64,000 bases of DNA from Bacillus sp. M6-12 (GTDB lineage: Bacteria > Bacillota > Bacilli > Bacillales > DSM-1321), in NCBI RefSeq assembly GCF_002860285.1, contig NZ_PGVF01000006.1:1-64000 (forward strand), given 5' to 3'. Positions within the stretch are counted from its first letter, which is position 1; each line of letters begins with the position of its first letter. The translations under genes and the position numbers were made by a program. This document shows positions 1 through 9,697 of this stretch, piece by piece. Below the pieces are notes generated by a model, which saw nothing but the letters and a program-made list of their open reading frames with translations, was not told the origin of the DNA and did not search any database.

Positions 1-885
1 GCTGCCCTCGCGAAGATGAAAGCGAAGGAAGAGGCAGAAGCGCCTGCAGAGCCAAGTGATGAAGCGGACCTGGCAAAGAAAAAGGCTGCTGCAGCCGCAA
101 AAGCAAAAGCGGCAGCACTGGCAAAACAAAAGGCCAAGGAAGCGAATGGAACAGCCGAAGAAGGTGCGGATACAGAAAAACAAAAAGCAATTGCAGCAGC
201 GAAAGCAAAAGCGGCCGCAGCGGCAAAAGCAAAAGCCGCAGCATTGGCAAAACAGCAGGGTGGAGCTCAAGGAGAAGAAGATCCGGAAAAGGCAAAAGCG
301 AAAGCTATCGCTGCCGCAAAAGCAAAAGCGGCCGCCGCGGCAAAAGCCAAGGCATCAGCAGCCGGAAGCACCACGGAAGAAACTGTTGCTGAAGAAAAGA
401 AGGAGTCGCCAAACCAGCATCTTTTGGATAAATACATTAAGGTAATTGAACAGAACATCGGAAGTAATATCCTTGAGGATGCTTATATCAATCCGCTGTC
501 AAAGGATGTCCCGACTCTAGTCGCAAGGCCGGATACATATTATAAGGTTGCTGAATTTTTAAAGTATAATGAACAGTTATCATTTGAATATGTTTCAGAG
601 CTGCATGGCAGCGATTTTGAGACTCATATGGAAGTGTATGTTCATCTATATTCATACAAGCACCGCCACCCGGTCAGCCTTAAGGTGAAGCTGGACAGAG
701 AAAATCCTGTCATCCCTTCCCTTGTACCGCTATGGCAGGGGGCCAATTGGCCGGAATGTGAGGCATACGATTTACTGGGCATCCATTTCTCGAATCATCC
801 AAACCTGCACAGAATCATGCTGGGCGAAAGTTGGATCGGGCACCCGCTGCGTAAAGATTATGAGCCATATGATGTGGAGGTGTAG
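1..885 (+). CDS. nuoC: NADH-quinone oxidoreductase subunit C (NuoC), 5'-truncated by window
   Basis: This is the 30 kDa subunit of complex I, part of the peripheral arm next to NuoD. The reading frame is open from base 1, so the true start lies upstream and the ATG at 16 is probably internal. Roughly the first 125 visible residues are a low-complexity Ala/Lys/Glu tract built from repeats such as AKAKAAALAKQ, and the conserved Complex1_30kDa domain follows. It ends with the family-typical stretch containing ECEAYDLLGIHF and HPLRKDYEP. Similar Ala/Lys-rich extensions are known from NuoC of Bacillus cereus-type genomes. The nuoD ribosome binding site lies in its last codons. Confidence 0.93.
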   Translation, partial: AALAKMKAKEEAEAPAEPSDEADLAKKKAAAAAKAKAAALAKQKAKEANGTAEEGADTEKQKAIAAAKAKAAAAAKAKAAALAKQQGGAQGEEDPEKAKAKAIAAAKAKAAAAAKAKASAAGSTTEETVAEEKKESPNQHLLDKYIKVIEQNIGSNILEDAYINPLSKDVPTLVARPDTYYKVAEFLKYNEQLSFEYVSELHGSDFETHMEVYVHLYSYKHRHPVSLKVKLDRENPVIPSLVPLWQGANWPECEAYDLLGIHFSNHPNLHRIMLGESWIGHPLRKDYEPYDVEV

Positions 886-888
886 CAG

Positions 889-1989
889 ATGATACGTACA
901 GAAGAAATGCTGCTAAATGTAGGGCCTCAGCATCCAAGTACACATGGTGTTTTTCGTCTTGTAGTAAAAATAGATGGAGAAATCATAACAGAGGCAAAGC
1001 CGGTTATTGGCTACTTGCACAGGGGAACGGAAAAACTTGCTGAGGATTTGCAATATACACAGATCATCCCTTATACAGACCGTCTGGATTACTTGTCGGC
1101 CATGACGAACAATTATGTTCTATGCCATGCCGTTGAGACAATGATGGGTGTGAAAATACCTGACAGAGCTGAATACTTGAGGGTTTTAACAATGGAATTA
1201 GGGCGGGTTGCAAGCCACCTTGTATGGTGGGGTACATTTTTGCTGGATATCGGTGCAACCAGTCCGTTTTTGTTTGCCTTCAGGGAACGGGAAATGATCA
1301 TTAATATGTTAAATGAAATATCCGGGGCACGGCTAACTTTTAACTATATGCGAGTTGGCGGGGTAAAATGGGATGCACCAGAGGGCTGGCTGGAAAAGGT
1401 TAGTGAGTTTGTCCCATATATGCGCGAACAGCTAAAAGGGTATCATCAGCTTGTTACTGGAAATGAAATCTTTATTAACCGTGTAAAGGGTGTGGGCAAG
1501 TACACGAAAGAGGATGCCTTAAATTACTCTCTAAGTGGAGTAAACTTGAGATGCACTGGTGTTAAATGGGATTTGCGCAAGGATGAACCATACTCGATTT
1601 ATGACCGTTTTGACTTTGATGTGCCAACAAGGCAGGATGGGGATGCCTGGTCACGCTATCAATGCCGATTGGAAGAAATTGAGGAATCTCTAAAGATTAT
1701 TGAACAAGCAGTAGAGCAAATACCTGCGGAAGGTGAAATCCTGGCTAAGGTTCCAAAAATTATTAAAGCTCCTAAAGGAGAAGCCTATGTTCGGATTGAA
1801 TCGCCGCGCGGAGAAATTGGCTGCTACATCGCTTCTGATGGAAAAAAAGAGCCATACAGGCTGAAATTCCGCAGGCCTTCCTTTTACAATCTGCAAATCC
1901 TTCCAAAACTGTTAAAGGGTGAAAATATGGCAAACCTTATTGTTGTTTTGGGAGCTATAGATATTGTATTAGGGGAGGTTGATGGATAA
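889..1989 (+). CDS. nuoD: NADH-quinone oxidoreductase subunit D (NuoD)
   Basis: This is the 49 kDa subunit of complex I, which contributes to the quinone-binding cavity with NuoB. It has 366 residues, a normal length for a stand-alone NuoD. The N-terminal motif GPQHPSTHGVFR is diagnostic, followed by GYLHRGTEKLAE and, near the C-terminus, the conserved ESPRGEIGCY. The ATG is preceded by GGAGGTG inside the nuoC end. Its stop overlaps the nuoH start (TAATG), so the two are probably translationally coupled. No nuoE, nuoF or nuoG follows it. Confidence 0.97.
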   Translation: MIRTEEMLLNVGPQHPSTHGVFRLVVKIDGEIITEAKPVIGYLHRGTEKLAEDLQYTQIIPYTDRLDYLSAMTNNYVLCHAVETMMGVKIPDRAEYLRVLTMELGRVASHLVWWGTFLLDIGATSPFLFAFREREMIINMLNEISGARLTFNYMRVGGVKWDAPEGWLEKVSEFVPYMREQLKGYHQLVTGNEIFINRVKGVGKYTKEDALNYSLSGVNLRCTGVKWDLRKDEPYSIYDRFDFDVPTRQDGDAWSRYQCRLEEIEESLKIIEQAVEQIPAEGEILAKVPKIIKAPKGEAYVRIESPRGEIGCYIASDGKKEPYRLKFRRPSFYNLQILPKLLKGENMANLIVVLGAIDIVLGEVDG

Positions 1990-2996
1990 TGATCAATGGT
2001 CTGCTTGAATCATCACCAGGCATTCTGAACTTTGGGATTTTCTTTCTCCTGGCGGTTGTCCTGTTAATGGTCGTTTTGGGTTTTGTTACATATGCGATTC
2101 TTGCGGAACGGAAGGTTATGGGCTTTATGCAAATGCGTATGGGGCCTAACCAGGTAGGTGGAAGATGGGGCTTGCTGCAGACGATTGCCGATGTTTTGAA
2201 GCTTTTGCTCAAGGAAGACACCATTCCAAAACTGGCTGACAGACCGCTATTTATCATCGCACCAGTCATTGCCTTTGCACCGGCCTTTATGGTGCTTGCG
2301 ACCATTCCGTTTACAGATAAGTTCCAGTTTGCTGACATCGGAGTTGGCTTACTGTATTACATTGCAATTTCCGGTATTTCTACAGTTGGTATCGTAGCCG
2401 GCGGATGGGCCTCCAATAATAAATATGCATTGCTTGGGGGAATGCGGGCCGCAGCCCAAATGATTTCCTATGAAATACCCCTTGTTATGTCAGTAATTGG
2501 AGTAATTCTATTATCAGGCAGCCTAAACTTGAATGAAATTGTGGCTGCACAGGAAGATCTTTGGTTTATTGTGCTCCAGCCAATCGGATTTATCATATTC
2601 CTGATTGCTTCCATAGCAGAGCTGAACAGGGTGCCATTTGACCTGCCTGAGGCCGAGTCAGAGCTTGTTGCCGGTTTCCATGTCGAATACTCCGGATTCC
2701 GCTGGGCATTTTTTATGCTTGCTGAATATGTATATTTATTCGCAATGGCATCACTTACAACTGTTCTATTCTTAGGCGGATGGCATCCGCTGCCATTTTT
2801 AGAGTTTATTCCTGGTGCTGTATGGTTTGCGCTGAAGTTTAGCTTTATAATATTTATTCTGATATGGATCAGATCGACTTTTCCGCGTATCCGCGCGGAT
2901 CAGCTTATGGAGTTTGGCTGGAAGGTACTGCTGCCGATTGCATTGGCGAATATTTTCCTGACAGCTCTTCTAAAGGAACTATTAAAGCTATTTTAA
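1989..2996 (+). CDS. nuoH: NADH-quinone oxidoreductase subunit H (NuoH)
   Basis: This membrane subunit of complex I links the peripheral arm to the proton-pumping arm and lines the quinone site. It has 335 residues and about eight hydrophobic helices. Conserved loops include ERKVMGFMQMRMGPNQVG near the N-terminus and the acidic loop RVPFDLPEAESELVAGFH. The start overlaps the nuoD stop. A gap of about 170 nt separates it from nuoI, the only sizeable gap in the operon; it holds no credible ORF. Confidence 0.97.
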   Translation: MINGLLESSPGILNFGIFFLLAVVLLMVVLGFVTYAILAERKVMGFMQMRMGPNQVGGRWGLLQTIADVLKLLLKEDTIPKLADRPLFIIAPVIAFAPAFMVLATIPFTDKFQFADIGVGLLYYIAISGISTVGIVAGGWASNNKYALLGGMRAAAQMISYEIPLVMSVIGVILLSGSLNLNEIVAAQEDLWFIVLQPIGFIIFLIASIAELNRVPFDLPEAESELVAGFHVEYSGFRWAFFMLAEYVYLFAMASLTTVLFLGGWHPLPFLEFIPGAVWFALKFSFIIFILIWIRSTFPRIRADQLMEFGWKVLLPIALANIFLTALLKELLKLF

Positions 2997-3170
2997 TTAA
3001 AATAAAAGTGGAGCAAGGTTGTCCAATATTATGCCTTTGGAAATTTTAAGGTAAATGGCAAGCGGCCTGTACTACTTTCTGTTAACTGGAATTCCTTTTC
3101 AATCAACTTAGGAGGGGCATTCATAAGCCGCCAGATGACTGGCGAAACACCAAAGCAAGGGGTGACGATA

Positions 3171-3590
3171 ATGCTTGGATTAGCAAAAGGTTTAAAATAT
3201 ACCCTTAAAAATTTGACCAAAAAAAAATTCACTTATGAATATCCGAATGAACCGCTGCCATTGCCGGACAGGTTCCGCGGCATCCAGAAGTTTTATCCGG
3301 AAAAGTGTATCGTTTGTAACCAATGCGCGGCAATTTGTCCGACTGATTGCATTCAATTAACAGGAAAGAAGCATCCTGATCCAACGAAAAAAGGCAAAAT
3401 CATAGATACATATGACATAAACTTTGAGATTTGCATTTTATGTGACTTATGTACTGAGGTCTGCCCTACGGAAGCAATTGTCATGACCAATAATTTCGAG
3501 CTGGCCGAATATAGCAGGGATAATCTATTTAAAAACCTTGAGTGGCTGGATGAAAATGATGAAAACGTCAGGGAGGTAAATAAAGCATGA
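3171..3590 (+). CDS. nuoI: NADH-quinone oxidoreductase subunit I (NuoI)
   Basis: This ferredoxin-like subunit of complex I carries two 4Fe-4S clusters (N6a/N6b) on the electron path to quinone. The motifs CIVCNQCAAICP and CILCDLCTEVCP are both intact. An in-frame ATG exists at 3135, but the ATG at 3171 has the better-spaced Shine-Dalgarno (AAGGGGTGA, 3157-3165). It also gives the family-typical N-terminus MLGLAKGLKYTLKNL and 139 residues. The stop overlaps the nuoJ start (ATGA). Confidence 0.95.
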   Translation: MLGLAKGLKYTLKNLTKKKFTYEYPNEPLPLPDRFRGIQKFYPEKCIVCNQCAAICPTDCIQLTGKKHPDPTKKGKIIDTYDINFEICILCDLCTEVCPTEAIVMTNNFELAEYSRDNLFKNLEWLDENDENVREVNKA

Positions 3591-4108
3591 GCCTTTCAGG
3601 TGAGTTGTTGGCATTTGTCTCTCTTTCGCTTGTCGCCATTATCGGAGGAATGCTGCTGATTAACCTCTCAAAGGTTGTTCACATGGTGGTAGCGCTGGTG
3701 TTCACCTTTATCAGCATTGCCGGCATATATGTAGTTCTTTCCGCAGAATTTGTGGCTGTTGTCCAAATCCTGATTTATTCAGGAGCCATTACTATCATTA
3801 TGTTATTCGGGATCATGCTGACTCGCCATAATGATTCGGGCGAACCGAAAACAAGCCGGTCCAGAAGAATATTTACTTTCCTGGGGATTGCCGGATTCGC
3901 GGCAGCTGTTTATTTTGGTATTTACAATCTTGATATTCCAGTGCAGCCCACCGCGCTTCATGAGTCAAATACCGAACAGATTGGTATAGCGTTATATTCC
4001 AAATACGTGATTCCTTTTGAAGTTACATCCGTACTTCTCCTGGTAGGCTTAGTTGGCGCGATTATCCTGGCTAAGAAGGATGAGCAAGAGGAGGGTGACC
4101 GCACATGA
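3587..4108 (+). CDS. nuoJ: NADH-quinone oxidoreductase subunit J (NuoJ)
   Basis: Small membrane subunit of the complex I membrane arm, 173 residues with about five hydrophobic helices. The conserved helix around [17 protein letters not shown] includes the pi-bulge helix typical of ND6/NuoJ. It overlaps nuoI upstream and nuoK downstream by 4 nt each, consistent with one translationally coupled operon. The C-terminal tail is charged ([11 protein letters not shown]). Confidence 0.95.
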   Translation: MSLSGELLAFVSLSLVAIIGGMLLINLSKVVHMVVALVFTFISIAGIYVVLSAEFVAVVQILIYSGAITIIMLFGIMLTRHNDSGEPKTSRSRRIFTFLGIAGFAAAVYFGIYNLDIPVQPTALHESNTEQIGIALYSKYVIPFEVTSVLLLVGLVGAIILAKKDEQEEGDRT

Positions 4109-4419
4109 CGTCAGTTCCTCTTTCTGCCTATCTTGTCTTGGCACTGGTTCTGTTTTGCATAGGCTTATATGGTGCTTTAACAAAAAAGAATACAGTAATT
4201 GTCCTTATTTCGATCGAACTAATGCTAAATGCAGTGAATATAAATTTGGTAGCATTCAGTAAATTTGGGGTGGCTCCTTCCATAACCGGACAGATTTTCT
4301 CTCTGTTCACCATTACCGTTGCCGCTGTCGAGTTTGCCGTTGGACTTGCTATCCTGATGGCGTTATACCGTAACCGCGGGACAGTGAATGTAGATGAAAT
4401 GGATACAATGAAGCATTAA
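4105..4419 (+). CDS. nuoK: NADH-quinone oxidoreductase subunit K (NuoK)
   Basis: Small complex I membrane subunit of 104 residues with three transmembrane helices. It has the ND4L/NuoK signature [17 protein letters not shown], whose buried Glu takes part in proton translocation, and a second acidic helix around [17 protein letters not shown]. The start overlaps the nuoJ stop by 4 nt. The length matches the family. Confidence 0.96.
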   Translation: MTSVPLSAYLVLALVLFCIGLYGALTKKNTVIVLISIELMLNAVNINLVAFSKFGVAPSITGQIFSLFTITVAAVEFAVGLAILMALYRNRGTVNVDEMDTMKH

Positions 4420-4494
4420 TTAAGTGATAGAATGATAACTCTTATGGAGGATGCCATCCGGCACCTTCGCATAATGAGAAGGGGATTTGATACG

Positions 4495-6363
4495 ATGATG
4501 GAGAATGCCTGGATTATACCGCTTTTCCCGCTATTCTCGTTCTTGTTCCTTCTTCTATTCGGCAAGAGGGTAAAGGAATCGGGTGCATACATCGGTATGA
4601 TGCTGACGTTTGTCTCGCTGCTTTATTCATTGATGGTGCTCTTCGACCGTTTCACGGCACCAACATATAAGGCCGAAGCCACATGGCTAACAATAGGGGA
4701 TGTTCAATTAACAGCGGGTTACGAAGTAAATCAATTAAATGCTTTAATGCTGGTGATCGTATCGCTTGTCAGCTTTCTGGTACATATGTATTCAAAAGGA
4801 TATATGCATGGAGATGAACGGTTTCCGGTCTTTTACGCTTACCTGGGGCTGTTTACCTTCGCGATGCTTGGTTTAGTAATTTCACCAAATCTGCTTCAGC
4901 TCTATTTCTTTTGGGAGCTTGTCGGACTTGGCTCATTCTTGCTGATCGGGTTCTACTTTTTCAAAGAAGAAGCAAAGCAGGCGGCAAAAAAAGCTTTTAT
5001 TATGACTCGAATTGGAGATGTCGGCCTTTTGATCGGAATGATTCTATTATTCTGGCAGGTTGGCAGCTTCGAGTACGATGAGATTTTTAAAGCTGTTTCA
5101 GCAGGGGAAATTTCTGCTGGAATGATTACGCTGACTTCACTTCTTATCTTTGTCGGCGCAGTTGGTAAGTCGGGTCAATTCCCGCTTCACACTTGGCTTC
5201 CAGACGCGATGGAGGGTCCAACTCCTGTTTCGGCTCTCATCCACGCGGCAACCATGGTTGCGGCTGGGGTATATTTAGTGGCTGCTATGTTTCCGCTTTT
5301 CTCAGCGAGCGACACAGCGATGCTCACAGTGGCTGCAATCGGAGGCTTTACTGCCATTTTTGCAGCCAGCATTGGCCTTGTACAAAAGGATATTAAACGC
5401 GTCCTTGCCTATTCCACGGTCAGCCAGCTTGGTTATATGATGCTTGCGCTTGGATCAGCAGGATATGTAGCTGGTGTATTCCATTTAATGACGCATGCGT
5501 TTTTTAAAGCACTGCTTTTCCTTGCAGCAGGCAGTGTTATCCATGCTGTCCATACGCAAAATATCGAGGAAATGGGCGGTCTTTGGAAAAAACTGCGTAT
5601 CACGGGGCCGCTATTTTTAATCGGAACGCTTGCTATCTCAGGAGTCCCGCTTTTTTCAGGTTTCTTCAGTAAGGATGAAATTTTAATCGCTGCATGGGAA
5701 CACGGCAATTTTGGCTTATTCTGGCTTGCGCTGATTGCAGCATTCTTTACAGCCTTTTACATGTTCCGCCTTTTCTTTATGGTGTTTACGGGTGAATCAC
5801 GAGGCAATCATTCAAAAACACACGAATCACCAGCTGTTATGACAATTCCCATGATTATCCTGGGTATCCTGGCAGTCATTAGCGGATATGTTAACACTCC
5901 ATGGTTTGGCACGTTCTTGGGAGATTGGCTGACAGATGGCAACGAAGCTTTGGGCCATGGGCATATTGAAGGGCCGGCATGGATAATGATTGCGGCTACT
6001 GTTGTTTCTCTGGCAGGGATTCTGCTTGCCTACCTTGTTTATGGAAAACGCTCTGTTTCAAGAGACTTTCTTGGAGGCGAAGCTTCCGCAATGCATAGAG
6101 TTCTTTACAACAAATACTTTATTGATGAAATCTATCAATTTACTGTTGTTAGAGTAACAAAAGCTATTAGTCTTTTCTTGTCCTTTATCGACCGCTTTAT
6201 CGTGGAAGGTCTAATATATGCTGTAACCGGGTTGATCCGGCGCTTTGGAAAAACCGGATCAGACTTTCAAACAGGGCAGGTCCAGCAATATGGAATGACT
6301 GCAGTCCTCGGGCTGGCAATCCTGCTGGTAATTTTTGTGTTAACTGGGGGGTATATCCTATGA
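4495..6363 (+). CDS. nuoL: NADH-quinone oxidoreductase subunit L (NuoL)
   Basis: This antiporter-like proton-pumping subunit has 622 residues from the chosen start. The frame is open from an ATG at 4432, but AGAAGGGGA at 4477-4485 is well spaced for the ATG at 4495, giving MMENAWIIPLFPLFSF, the usual NuoL N-terminus. Conserved elements include FFWELVGLGSFLLIGF, the HTWLPDAMEGPTPVSALIHA loop and KDIKRVLAYSTVSQLGYM. A long amphipathic C-terminal extension is followed by a last membrane helix, as expected for NuoL. It overlaps nuoM by 4 nt. Confidence 0.95.
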   Translation: MMENAWIIPLFPLFSFLFLLLFGKRVKESGAYIGMMLTFVSLLYSLMVLFDRFTAPTYKAEATWLTIGDVQLTAGYEVNQLNALMLVIVSLVSFLVHMYSKGYMHGDERFPVFYAYLGLFTFAMLGLVISPNLLQLYFFWELVGLGSFLLIGFYFFKEEAKQAAKKAFIMTRIGDVGLLIGMILLFWQVGSFEYDEIFKAVSAGEISAGMITLTSLLIFVGAVGKSGQFPLHTWLPDAMEGPTPVSALIHAATMVAAGVYLVAAMFPLFSASDTAMLTVAAIGGFTAIFAASIGLVQKDIKRVLAYSTVSQLGYMMLALGSAGYVAGVFHLMTHAFFKALLFLAAGSVIHAVHTQNIEEMGGLWKKLRITGPLFLIGTLAISGVPLFSGFFSKDEILIAAWEHGNFGLFWLALIAAFFTAFYMFRLFFMVFTGESRGNHSKTHESPAVMTIPMIILGILAVISGYVNTPWFGTFLGDWLTDGNEALGHGHIEGPAWIMIAATVVSLAGILLAYLVYGKRSVSRDFLGGEASAMHRVLYNKYFIDEIYQFTVVRVTKAISLFLSFIDRFIVEGLIYAVTGLIRRFGKTGSDFQTGQVQQYGMTAVLGLAILLVIFVLTGGYIL

Positions 6364-7886
6364 ATTCGTTAATTTTGCCTTTACTGATATTTTCCCCCCT
6401 TCTTGGTGCTGTAATCCTGTTTTTCTTGCCTAAAACGAATGAAAAAGCGATTAAGACAGTAGGTTTTTTGGCTACATTGCCGTCCTTGGTAATCTCGCTT
6501 TTCCTTTATGCCCAATATAAAGCCGGGACAGAGCTGTCTGACTTTGCAATAAAAGAGGCATGGTTCAGTTTTGGGAATCTTAAACAATATGACCCTAAAT
6601 TGTTCGCGGTGGATTTTGAGCTGGCGCTCGACGGATTTTCTCTTGTTATGGTAATTCTGACGGCAGTGCTGTCCACGCTTGCGGCTATAGCTTCCATCCA
6701 TATTAAAAAAGAATGGAAAGGGTATTTTCTCTTGTTTTTCATTCTCCAGGTAGGAATGCTTGGTGTCTTTACCTCACAAAACCTAATCTTGTTTTTTATC
6801 TTTTTCGAAATCACTCTGATTCCAATGTTTTTCCTGATTGGAAAGTGGGGGTACTTGGAAAAGGAAAAAGCAGCATACAGTTTTTTAATTTATAACGGAC
6901 TTGGCTCTGCCATTCTTTTAATTGTTATTATGGTACTTTTTGCTCGTACCGGCACATCAAACATCGAAGCACTGCGCTACATTATGACGGTAGGCGGGGT
7001 TTCACTCATTGCGCCAATTTCCGGGGTAATGAAATATGCTCTTTTAATCGCGCTCTTAATCGCGTTCGGTATTAAGCTTCCGATTTTTCCGCTGCATACA
7101 TGGATGCTGCGTGTGCACGTTCAGGCACCGCCTTCGATCGTTATGTTGCATGCAGGAGTATTGCTGAAAATCGGAGCTTTTGGTCTAATCCGCTTTGGTA
7201 TGGGGATTTTTCCTGAGCAGTTCAAGGATGTCGCTATTTATCTGGCAGTCCTTGGAGTCATCAATCTGTTATATGGAGCTTTCCTTGCGCTAATCCAAAC
7301 AGATTTTAAAATGGTTCTGGCCTACTCCTCGATTTCTCATATGGGAATCGTCTTAATTGGTGTCGGTGCACTTAATGAGGCGGGGATTCAAGGAGCCATC
7401 TTCCAGGTTGTTTCCCATGGGCTGATTGCTGCCCTTCTCTTCTTCCTTGTTGGGGTAATGTATGAACGTGTCCAAACCTCATCCATCGATAGGCTTGGCG
7501 GGCTGGCAAAAATCATGCCATTGACTTCCGGATTCCTCCTTGCTGCGGGAATGGCATCACTCGGAATGCCAGGAATGTCGGGATTTGTCAGTGAATTTAT
7601 GGCTTTCCTCGGCTTGTTTAAAGAAGAGCCGGTCCTTGCTGGAATTGGTGCAATAGGCATCATTTTGACCGCGGTTTATTTACTCCGTGCTGTTCTTGGC
7701 ATTACTTACGGAAAAGCCAAACAGCCTATCCCATTGACGGCAGAAATAAGTGACATAAGGGCGATTGAAATGGCGCCAGTCCTTGTTCTATTGCTGCTGA
7801 TTATTCTAATCGGGGTTTATCCAGCCATACTAAGTGAACCGCTTCAGGGAGCAGTTGAAGCAATAATGACAGGAATAGGAGGGTGA
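6360..7886 (+). CDS. nuoM: NADH-quinone oxidoreductase subunit M (NuoM)
   Basis: Second antiporter-like proton-pumping subunit of complex I, 508 residues with about 14 membrane helices. Diagnostic segments are FFEITLIPMFFLIGKWG, KLPIFPLHTWMLRVHVQAP and DFKMVLAYSSISHMG. The ATG overlaps the nuoL stop, and the stop lies six bases before the nuoN ATG. Confidence 0.96.
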   Translation: MNSLILPLLIFSPLLGAVILFFLPKTNEKAIKTVGFLATLPSLVISLFLYAQYKAGTELSDFAIKEAWFSFGNLKQYDPKLFAVDFELALDGFSLVMVILTAVLSTLAAIASIHIKKEWKGYFLLFFILQVGMLGVFTSQNLILFFIFFEITLIPMFFLIGKWGYLEKEKAAYSFLIYNGLGSAILLIVIMVLFARTGTSNIEALRYIMTVGGVSLIAPISGVMKYALLIALLIAFGIKLPIFPLHTWMLRVHVQAPPSIVMLHAGVLLKIGAFGLIRFGMGIFPEQFKDVAIYLAVLGVINLLYGAFLALIQTDFKMVLAYSSISHMGIVLIGVGALNEAGIQGAIFQVVSHGLIAALLFFLVGVMYERVQTSSIDRLGGLAKIMPLTSGFLLAAGMASLGMPGMSGFVSEFMAFLGLFKEEPVLAGIGAIGIILTAVYLLRAVLGITYGKAKQPIPLTAEISDIRAIEMAPVLVLLLLIILIGVYPAILSEPLQGAVEAIMTGIGG

Positions 7887-7892
7887 TGAACG

Positions 7893-9407
7893 ATGGATCT
7901 AGAAACGATGCTTTCATATGAATGGGGAGCCATGATGCCGGAGTTTATCATCCTAGGAGTAGCGGCTCTGCTTTCTTTGCTTGACTTATTTCTGCCAAAA
8001 CAATACAACCGGAAGTCACTTGCCTGGATTGCACTGGCAGGTATCATACTTTCCATTATTTCGTTGATCAGCCTGTTTGATCTGAAAGTAACTTCTATAT
8101 TGCATGACACATTTAGGCTTGACTCATTTGCCAAGGCATTTAAACTGCTTTTACTTGTTGGGGCAGCATTAGTGATCCTGCTGGCTGAAAGCTTTAAGCC
8201 GAAAGAGGGTATTTCCGAATACAGGGGCGAATTTTATTATTTGTTCCTGGCTGCGCTGTTAGGTGCAATGGTGATGTCTTCAAGCGGTGATTTAATCACG
8301 CTGTTTGTCGGGTTAGAACTATTATCCATTTCTTCCTACATATTAGCAGGATTCCGTAAAAAACATCTCGCTTCAAATGAATCGGCAATGAAATATGTGA
8401 TAAATGGCGGAATTTCAACAGCAATTACATTGTTTGGAATGAGCTATCTGTACGGACTGACCGGAACTACCAATCTAAAAGAGATGAGCGGAGCCATGTC
8501 AGCAGTATTCGATGGTCAATTCCAATATTTATTTGGCCTTGCCTTTTTCATGATTTTAGTTGGGCTGTCGTTTAAATTGGCATCTGTCCCATTCCATATG
8601 TGGGCACCGGATGTATACCAGGGTTCGCCAACACCTGTTACTGCGTTCCTAAGCGTAGTTTCCAAAACAGCGGGCTTTATTATCCTGCTCAGGATTTTAA
8701 TATCCTTATTCTTAATGACTCCAGCCGATGAAACAGGTGCACTTACCTTCCTGGAGAAAAATAATGATTATATTGGCTTCCTTGCGGGAATTACAATGAT
8801 TGCCGGAAATGTAATTGCCTTGAGGCAAAGGAATATTAAACGGATGCTGGCCTACTCAAGTATCGCGCATGCAGGCTATATTCTTGTAGCGATTGCCGTT
8901 CTAGGCTACTTCACATTTGATGCAGTCTGGTTCTATTTAGCAGCTTACTTATTTATGAATCTGGGTGCGTTTGCTGTTATCCAGCTGATCACTGATAAAA
9001 CAGGTTCTGAAGATATCTCAAGGTTTGCAGGATTGTATCGGACATCTCCAGTACTGGCGGTTGCGATGGCAGTATTTATCCTTTCACTGGCCGGGATTCC
9101 GGGAACCGCAGGGTTTATTGGAAAGCTTACGATATTTATGGGAGCCTTCTCTGCTGACCCAGGACACTATGTTCTCGGTGCGATCATGATCGGGGCAACA
9201 GTTATTTCATATGTATACTACTTTGGCATTATGACACAGATGTTTTTCAGGCCAGCCATAGCTGCAGAAAAAATGAAAATTCCAGGGGGAATCATCATTG
9301 TTCTGGCACTATGCATAGGCGGAACAGTATTATTTGGACTTGCGCCAAATATTGCCTTTGACTTCCTTCATACGAACTTTGGAGGCTTTGAAGATTTTCT
9401 GAAGTAG
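7893..9407 (+). CDS. nuoN: NADH-quinone oxidoreductase subunit N (NuoN)
   Basis: Third antiporter-like proton-pumping subunit of complex I and last gene of the operon, 504 residues. Conserved segments are GLELLSISSYILAGF, the FKLASVPFHMWAPDVYQGSP loop and the NIKRMLAYSSIAHAGY helix. A strong intrinsic terminator follows about 20 nt after the stop and ends the transcription unit. Confidence 0.96.
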   Translation: MDLETMLSYEWGAMMPEFIILGVAALLSLLDLFLPKQYNRKSLAWIALAGIILSIISLISLFDLKVTSILHDTFRLDSFAKAFKLLLLVGAALVILLAESFKPKEGISEYRGEFYYLFLAALLGAMVMSSSGDLITLFVGLELLSISSYILAGFRKKHLASNESAMKYVINGGISTAITLFGMSYLYGLTGTTNLKEMSGAMSAVFDGQFQYLFGLAFFMILVGLSFKLASVPFHMWAPDVYQGSPTPVTAFLSVVSKTAGFIILLRILISLFLMTPADETGALTFLEKNNDYIGFLAGITMIAGNVIALRQRNIKRMLAYSSIAHAGYILVAIAVLGYFTFDAVWFYLAAYLFMNLGAFAVIQLITDKTGSEDISRFAGLYRTSPVLAVAMAVFILSLAGIPGTAGFIGKLTIFMGAFSADPGHYVLGAIMIGATVISYVYYFGIMTQMFFRPAIAAEKMKIPGGIIIVLALCIGGTVLFGLAPNIAFDFLHTNFGGFEDFLK

Positions 9408-9427
9408 AACTTAATAGTGAATGATCA

Positions 9428-9467
9428 AAAACTCCCTCTCAGCCATGTGCTGATGAGGGAGTTTTTG
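9428..9467 (+). terminator. Intrinsic terminator of the nuo operon
   Basis: An AACTCCCTC arm pairs with GAGGGAGTT, extended by TCAGC/GCTGA with a one-base bulge, and is followed by TTTTT. It lies just after the nuoN stop. Confidence 0.9.
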
Positions 9468-9509
9468 TTATTTGGCTATGTTAAAGCTCAAAGTTAATTT
9501 TGCCATTAT

Positions 9510-9697
9510 GTTGATTGGAGCGGAAGGCGGGGGAATCCTCGGAAATGCTTCACATTTCCTTAGTGCGGTGTTTATTTAAAGGAAGCCAATTCAATGTCTG
9601 CGGGAATAACGGGTCAAGGGAGACCTCGCAAACGCAAAGCGCCGAGGAGGCTCCCGAACCACCCGCGGAAAGCGAACGCCTGGAGCGGAAATCAACA
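9510..9697. repeat. Bacillaceae intergenic palindromic repeat with apparent internal insertion
   Basis: The element begins GTTGATTGGAGCGGAAGGCG and ends CGCCTGGAGCGGAAATCAAC. The ends are inverted for GTTGATT/AATCAAC and GGCG/CGCC, and both contain GGAGCGGAA in the same direction. The core (AAAGCGCCGAGGAGGCTCCC, CCCGCGGAAAGCGA) resembles a GC-rich repeat I know from intergenic regions of many Bacillaceae genomes. Compared with that remembered form, about 58 bp (near 9539-9597) interrupt the ATCCT-CTGCGGG junction, and they contain the hairpin GGAAATG-CTTCA-CATTTCC. No gene is credible between 9468 and 9918. Confidence 0.65.

Noticed and set aside
56..445. Lys/Gln-rich open frame overlapping nuoC
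   Set aside because: It is the +1 shadow of the Ala/Lys repeat region and has no start signal of its own.
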